The notes beneath the pieces were generated by a model. The model worked only from the letters and a program-made list of their open reading frames with translations. It had not been told where the DNA came from and did no database searches. Made by a program: the position numbers and the translations under genes. Positions 58,473 to 64,000 of a stretch of 64,000 nucleotides of DNA are shown here, piece by piece (positions within the stretch are counted from its first letter, which is position 1; each line of letters starts with the position of its first letter). This DNA comes from Chamaecyparis obtusa (lineage: Eukaryota > Streptophyta > Pinopsida > Cupressales > Cupressaceae): assembly GCA_027943335.1 (NCBI GenBank), contig BSBK01005139.1, forward strand, positions 744,001 to 808,000. Direction: 5' to 3'.

Positions 58473-59009
58473 AACAAAGGTCTAATAGAATTCCCAACAA
58501 TTCTTAAACATACTTTATTTGATATGATGAATTCTTAAACAATTAAGGTTGGAGTAGACATAATTATCACACATTTTTTTTTGTGTGGTACAAGGAAAAT
58601 TTGGCTAGGTCAAATCTTCCTTCGTGCTAGCAATCTACAGAATTAGACCTTTATTAACAACTGATCATATCAGATAACTAGTATGTTTAAGAATTGTTGG
58701 GACTGGTCCTTTGGCATGTATTAAATAGAATATATATAATTTTCAGCATATTACTATCATTCTATTTCTTTGTTGTAAACATGCCATTGGTTCAGTTTTG
58801 TAACTTCACTGTTGTATGAGTGGATTGTGCATGAACAGTTAACATTAAACAAGGAGAAAACTCCTCAACACATCTTGGAAACTCCATTCACTTCTACCAA
58901 GAATAAAGCATTTAATCCATTCAACATTACATATAATCATTAGACAATTACATTTTCTGACTATGTAGAGGAACATTCACGACCAAAATGATCAAAACTA
59001 CTTTCACGC

Positions 59010-59905
59010 TTGCACAAGCTATTCCAAACTTCAAGTAAAATGAGAAATATTCTATATCAAATCATTCATATTCATAGTAACCATTCAAAGGATCATTTTG
59101 TCAATGAACCCTCTAACTGTACCCCTGTAGCAGAGAAAGGAAACTTAGTAAAACTAGTCTATGCCGTTGTTTGTGAGGGTACCGTCATGATAAGTGCCTC
59201 TCAAACCTCTCCAAACATGTAAGATTGTCTTTAAATACTTTATTGATCTCTTCTAAACATTAACCAAATCAAACCTACATTTTAATCCACACACAATAAC
59301 CCCAAAATGAAGGGTTTTGTATCCTTTAATGAATCTCAGTCACTAGTAATGCATGGATAGTCAAACCAGTAGTCTCCAAAGCATTCAATAAGTGACTGGA
59401 TTGTATTTAATACATGCCAAAGGACCAGTTGTATGAAATTTTCAATCACATAGCATTTCACTATTGTATGAGTGGATTGTGCAGGAACAATTAACATTAA
59501 ACAAGGAGAAAACTCCTCAACACATCTTGGAAACCATTGAATTCAATAATAAATGAAACCTAACACCAACACTATTCCTTCCATTCACTTCTACCAATAA
59601 TAAAGCATTTAATCCATTCAACATTACATATAATCATTAGACAGTTACATTTCCTGACTGTGTACTAGAGGAATAGTCATGACCAAAATGATCCAAACAT
59701 TTGAAAACAGTGAATCGATATCCTTGAGAAAAAGCACCAATAACATCAAATAATGGAGATAAAGCACGGGCTAGGGGACGACACCAGTAGAATGCGGTCA
59801 TTTCAGAGAGCATTCATGATCAAATAAAATGCAATGCATTTGAAATTTGCGGTCAAATATGATGCCAGAGGCTCGAAAGATGAAGAAATCACATACGAAG
59901 AACAT
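59010..59905. repeat. Right arm of the second long inverted repeat
   Basis: Reverse complement of blocks in 51383-52310: TTCCAAACTTCAAGTAAAAT, ATATTCATAGTAACCATTC, GAATCGATATCCTTGAG, GATGAAGAAATCACATAC. The 70-codon open frame at 59010-59222 is part of this repeat. Confidence 0.6.
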
Positions 59906-60807
59906 GTCATTGGTTCAGTTTTGTAAATTTGTTTTTTGTGTAATTAGTAATTGGCAGATTAAATGCAGATAACACCTTTATCAGTTTAATTAGCATGTTA
60001 TTATCATATCAGATAAAGTATGTTTATGAATTGTTGGGACTGGTCCTTTTGCGTGTATTACACATAATAGAATTTTCAGTATATTATTATCAATCTATTT
60101 CTTTGTTCTAAACATGCCATTGGTTTAGTTTTGTAGATTTGTTTTTTGTGTTAAATGCATTTTTCGTGAGGAGGGGTCTTGTTCTGAGGAGATTGATGAA
60201 GATTGTGCACCTCAAAAACCAATTCATAAGGTACCAATTCATGTTTCCTATTCGCTTATATTTTTGGTTTGGTAAATCTCCTTATAAGTTTCATGTCCTT
60301 TCTTTTGATTACTATGAATGAGATATATATCTTACATTTAACATTCAACTTCTTTACATTTTAGAACATGTAGTGTGTTTTTTGAGGATTTTACCAAATC
60401 AGCTTTTAACATAAACCAAAAACACCAAATTGATATCTTGCCCTTGGAACGTGACAAAATATTTGCATTTGACCAATAACTGCAAGCAATTGAATGATAA
60501 ATCCACGTACCTGTATCTTTGAAAAATACCTGGAACATCAAAAAGATTGCTAAGTGGCTGCCGCCATGATTTTTATCTACTGAATATGGGAAAAAAAAAC
60601 ACCAAAAAGAATTGAATAGAAAACATGACTGGTCATTTTAGGGAGCATTCATGATCAAATAAAATGCAATGCCTTCTCTTGTGCTCGATCAGCTTTCACC
60701 CGCTCGTTTTCTCCCACTCCTTTTCTCTACAATCGAAATAAAAATGATTTGGCCATTTCCAAATAGTGAATCAATATCCTTGAGCACAAGCACCAATAAC
60801 ATCAACT

Positions 60808-60965
60808 ATTTTGATCTGTGGGTACCCTAATATTGGCAAGAGTTCTTTTATTAATAAGATTACTCTGCAAGCTTGAAGAAGCGATATATTTTGGAAAATG
60901 AAGAGTGGAAAGACGATGATATTCCTGAGATCATGGATGGACACAATGTTGTAGACATAATGGGA
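60808..60965 (+). pseudogene. NOG1: NOG1 GTPase fragment, P-loop joined to C-terminal segment
   Basis: 60808-60867 encodes [20 protein letters not shown], the G1/P-loop of the nucleolar GTPase NOG1, a 60S ribosome assembly factor. Five bases later and in another frame, 60873-60943 encodes [20 protein letters not shown], and MDGHNVVD follows. This matches the C-terminal segment of plant NOG1 (LKK.YIL..EEWKEDI.PEI..GHNVADF). In the normal protein these lie several hundred residues apart, with the rest of the GTPase domain between. The fragment is flanked by the element's own repeats (TTGAGCACAAGCACCAATAACATCAA just before, a hairpin just after). I infer capture and rearrangement by the transposon. 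No function as a GTPase is possible. Confidence 0.75.
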
Positions 60966-61275
60966 AGACATCTTTCAAGCCTGGCCCTAGATCCTTCGAC
61001 AATTGGGGTAGGATCCAGACCCAGGCTAAAAAGATGTCTTCCTTTTTGTTGTGGAATATAGGCTCTGCTACTGCAACAATGACAGACTGCAATGTACATA
61101 TCACAACAGCTGAGAAACATAAATGTAGGCATCATGGTCACAATTTTTTTGGAGACACAACATAATTGAGTGCTATTCCCAAATGATGCAAAGGAACCAC
61201 TACTTTGCATCGTCTCGAAAAACCACTCAATTGTGTTGTGTCTCCAAAAAATTGTGACCATGATGCCTACATTTA
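60965..61275. repeat. Two successive hairpins
   Basis: AAGACATCTTTCAAGCCTGG...CCAGGCTAAAAAGATGTCTT at 60965-61040 is an imperfect 30-bp-arm hairpin. ACAACAGCTGAGAAACATAA...TTATGTTTCTCAGCTGTTGT at about 61103-61291 is a hairpin with about 80-bp arms, related to the one at 55681-56103. Confidence 0.75.
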
Positions 61276-61861
61276 TGTTTCTCAGCTGTTGTGTCCCAGG
61301 ACCCCTTATGACCCTTTACAATCCCTAAGAATACATCTTAGAGGTATTAAAATGTCGTTAAGGGTCATAAGAGGCTCCTAGGAGGGGCTAGGTGAGCTTC
61401 CACCTTCACATGGTTGGCCCTGTTATGTGGAGAATGTTAAACTATTCTCAAAACAAAGAGAAGCTCAATAATTTAAGGTCTCAGTCTACAGAGATGCTGA
61501 AAAAACAATGAGAATCAATGATGGAGAGTTTTTAGATTATGAGAAGACGTATATGGATTGGAGGCCAAATTGAGTACCAGTGCAGAGATGATGATTCAGT
61601 AACCTACATCTATAAAACCTTCACAATTATCCCTTCTTTGGCCTCCATTCATTCCTCTTCTCAAAAATGGTTATCTAGAAACTTTGGATATTGTTTCTCA
61701 TCCATGCACGAAATGTGCTAGTGATTGTATAAAATTACTTTAGGCCTCTAGTATTGATCAGATGTACAATTGTAAAATGTTTTTGTGAGACTGTGATCAA
61801 TTTGTGCAGTGTACATAAATGCAAGGTGGTGATTATTCTCGACGATCGACAGGTAGCTAGG

Positions 61862-62285
61862 ACTAAAGATAACACAGCTCAAGAGACCATCATAGGTTGT
61901 CTCTTTCTTCGGTCTATATTATTGACAGAATGTTTTACCTTTCATTAGCTCATCAAATCCAGGGATTTGAAAGAATTTAATAGAATATTTTCATGACAAC
62001 ATATATTATTTATGTTGACGTTGCATGAATTTATCTACTTCGTGCACTTGTATTCTATGAAGATGGTCATGCTTCTTTATCGCCGTCCTCATAGTCTACA
62101 AGTGCACAAAGTAGATAAATTCGTGCAATGTCAACTTAAATAATATATGTTGTCATGAAAATATTCTATTAAATTCTTTCAAATCCCTAGATTTGATGAG
62201 CTAATGAAAGGTAAAACATTTTGTCAATTATAAAGACTGAAGAAAGAGACAACCTATGATGGTCTCTTAAGCTATGTTAACTTTA
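61862..62285. repeat. 424-bp foldback with 200-bp arms and 20-base loop
   Basis: The left arm (CTAAAGATAACACAGCTCAAG...CTATGAAGATGG) pairs with the right arm (CCTCATAGTCTACAAGTGCAC...CTTAAGCTATGTTAACTTTA) at about 90% identity. The loop is TCATGCTTCTTTATCGCCGT. It may be a MITE or a young inverted duplication. Confidence 0.85.
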
Positions 62286-62309
62286 ATGTGCATATCCATC
62301 AGTTTTTTG

Positions 62310-62844
62310 ACACTTCATAATTAATTTCGATAGAACTGCTATGCTTTCGATAGATAAAATATTAGAAAATGATAATTTACGACAATAGTTCTGATAGTAA
62401 TGCTATACGTTCAATAGGGATACCTGTCGGAGAAATGCTGCACAACTGTTGCTCTTCTGACAGTATAAGTGTCAGAAATAGAAATTTTTTGACAGAAGCT
62501 TCGACAGTAATGCAATATTACTGACAGGTATATCTGTCAGAATTAGGTGGAAACTGTTAGTATTCCAACAGTTATAATGTCAGAAAGGATATTTTCGACA
62601 GTAATTTCTGACAGAGTTGTCTATTTCTGATAGGTCGTGGTGTCAAAATTTCAATGGATGAACCATGAAGCTATTGTCATGTGCAAGTTTTTGACATGAA
62701 ATGGTGTCGGTAAACCGATGGGTATGTCTTCTGTCACTATTTCCAATGCAAAAATGACGACAGACGTATGTGTCAAAATTTTGACAAATCGGCGTTGCAA
62801 ATCTAACAAATGTTCATTGAAATTTGACCTCAAATGTACTAGTG
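62310..62844 (-). repeat. CACTA right subterminal region and terminal repeat
   Basis: Dense TTCGATAG, CTGACAG, CTGTCAGAA and GTCAGAAA motifs in both orientations, then ...GACCTCAAATGTACTAGTG at the end. This is the expected architecture of a CACTA subterminal repeat region. Confidence 0.7.
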
Positions 62845-62847
62845 CAC

Positions 62848-63314
62848 CATAACATCAAGGAATTAGACTCAACTGAAGGCAATATAAGTGGATATCAAAC
62901 ATTGACATATAGCCATGATAAAACAGAGATAACAATGAGCATCATGTGGAACAATCACTAAAATTCATGCCACTAGGAGCAACCATAGATCACAAATAAA
63001 GGGAACATCATAAAAACATCATTATACATCTACTATTACAAAATTTGATATATTCTACAATTTACTATATCAAGAGTATTTTCTATGAGATAAGAACCAT
63101 ATATACATTTTATTCTAGCAAATTCCAAGTAAAACATTAGCCATGATATTTCTATGACAGTCAAAGAGAAGATAAGAGATCATATACAATGTAATGTTAC
63201 ATTGGCAGTTCTAAAATAATGAAAGAAAAGAGAATATACATTGGTATATATAATTGAACTAGATTGCCAAGGTGCATTTAATGCAATTCCTTGTGTAGGG
63301 TTATAATGATATAA
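62848..63314. other. Outer-element sequence downstream of the last exon
   Basis: AT-rich and non-coding. It lies between the inner element's target duplication and the stop codon of the minus-strand gene, so it is that gene's 3' untranslated or flanking region. Confidence 0.4.
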
Positions 63315-64000
63315 TCATTTCTTTTTTTTCCTTAATTTTTTGGAGTTTAAGAAATTGTTAAGAGGAGCATTGGTGTCATCAAGATCATTTCCCCTCTCAT
63401 CATTTCTTCTACCCTCTGCTCCTGATCTCAATGCATGCCTAGTTCTCTGTTGATGCAAAGGGGGGTCCTCTTTAATAACAAATCAAAGGGTTAACTTTAA
63501 AACATTTTATTATAATTTGTTACAAGTATTCCAGTAATTTAAAGAACATAACCATGGAACTCTTTACCTGATCTAGTCACATCATAAAATTCTAGATCAT
63601 TTTTTCTGGTCTCAACCTCAACATGCTCATGAACATCGGCCTCTACATCCTTCGGAGCTGCAATACAAAATTTTACATTAATCCAAACACCTATTGCAAT
63701 TAAATTTGTATTACTACACCAATCAATTTAAGATGTTTACTTGTATTAATAATTATATATAAAAATATGAATAGAAAATGTACACCTCCATCACTATGAT
63801 GTACATCTGAACCAACTTTATCATACGCGAGTAGTGTACCAGAATCGGCAAGCTGCATTCTAATTTCATACACATTGTTATCATTGTTTGCTTACTTAAA
63901 ATAAATATACTCACTTTATGTTGTAACTTAACATCAAATAAACTAATTGGTAAATTATTCAATTTGAGAAAATCATCATTTATCTTATTTACCATGATGG
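63315..64000 (-). CDS. 3' part of an unrecognised four-exon gene, possibly of the outer CACTA element
   Basis: Exons on the minus strand: at or beyond 64000 to 63915, then 63852-63786, 63657-63568 and 63469-63315. Donors are GTGAGT, GTGTAC and GTAAAG; acceptors are GCAG, GCAG and AAAG. The phases (0, 1, 1) agree at every junction, so the four pieces form one frame. The protein runs NDDFLKLNNLPISLFDVKLQ, then LADSGTLLAYDKVGSDVHHS, then an acidic EADVHEHVEVETRKNDLEFY, and ends in a basic SKKLRKKKK followed by TGA at 63315-63317. It may begin upstream of the window; an ATG at 63995 is in frame. The basic tail could be a nuclear localisation signal. No domain is recognised. Its position just inside the interrupted outer CACTA element, pointing at the left terminus, suggests a transposon-encoded protein, but a host gene cannot be excluded. 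Confidence 0.5.

Larger units (their letters stand above)
48890..62844 (+). mobile_element. CACTA transposon, 13.96 kb, with captured gene fragment
   Basis: The left end CACTACTACATTTGGGGCCA (48890) and the right end, read in reverse, CACTAGTACATTTGAGGTCA (62844) match at most of the first 25 positions. The 3-bp flanks are CAC (48887-48889) and CAC (62845-62847), as expected of CACTA insertion. Subterminal regions carry many TGTCAGAA/TTCTGACA-type motifs, densest at 62310-62844. The inside is a mosaic of direct and inverted repeats with several hairpins and a NOG1 fragment. Reading frames at 55178-55528 and 57124-57321 have no recognised domain and may be other captured pieces. No transposase was recognised, so the element is probably non-autonomous. 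Confidence 0.65.

Noticed and set aside
47990..62844. A single CACTA element running from 47990 to 62844
   Set aside because: Flanking triplets are TTA and CAC. Pairing 48890 with 62844 gives a CAC duplication on both sides and is preferred.

Overview
This is nuclear DNA from a plant, almost certainly a seed plant with a large, repeat-rich genome. A gymnosperm would fit, but the sequence does not prove it. The evidence is: exons of a plant-type MRS2/MGT magnesium transporter, a piece of a plant DEAH11/DEAH12-type RNA helicase, a NOG1 GTPase fragment, Copia/TRIM elements with an initiator-Met-tRNA primer site, Gypsy remnants, CACTA transposon ends, long AT-rich spacers and long (GA)n, (CA)n, (TA)n tracts. 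No complete host gene is visible.

Region 1-11.6 kb is gene-derived but broken. It holds a DEAH helicase fragment on the minus strand (749-1284), a coiled-coil protein remnant with two in-frame stops (minus, 2441-3247), an unrecognised 191-codon reading frame (plus, 4348-4923), a Copia scrap, a 320-bp palindrome built around part of 5S rRNA (9599-9918), and four consecutive exons of an MRS2-1-type transporter (10226-11603). The transporter frame stops just before the GMN-motif segment. A Gypsy protease scrap follows (minus, about 12.24-12.49 kb).

Region 15.4-22.9 kb is a nest of mobile DNA. A CACTA-like end with eight perfect-period 23-bp repeats is followed by an outer inverted repeat (about 16547-16608 and 22813-22878). 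Inside that lie a complete 3.37-kb LTR retrotransposon (16719-20085, minus) with LTRs, target duplication, primer site and polypurine tract but only gag-protease, a GA-rich foldback (20221-21800), and a complete 335-bp TRIM (21067-21401). The retrotransposon's coding frame is interrupted 13 times, and every interruption is TAG. Twelve of these sit where Gln (CAG) is expected or plausible. This suggests decay by deamination of methylated CHG sites.

Region 23-47.9 kb is decayed Gypsy-type material: an LTR and primer-site candidate near 24.39 kb, a gag remnant at 31.2-31.8 kb that seems to resume at 36.1 kb after a 4.3-kb insertion, a 1.35-kb tandem duplication, very AT-rich spacers and a Pro-rich gag-like stretch at 45-47 kb. 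No reverse transcriptase or integrase domain was recognised.

Region 48-64 kb is best read as one CACTA transposon inserted in another. The outer element starts at 47990. The inner one spans 48890-62844, has matching terminal sequences and a CAC target duplication, and is packed with direct and inverted repeats and several strong hairpins. It carries a rearranged NOG1 fragment that joins the P-loop to a C-terminal segment. Beyond it, on the minus strand, four short exons with mutually consistent phases (63315-64000) form the 3' end of a gene, possibly the outer element's own.
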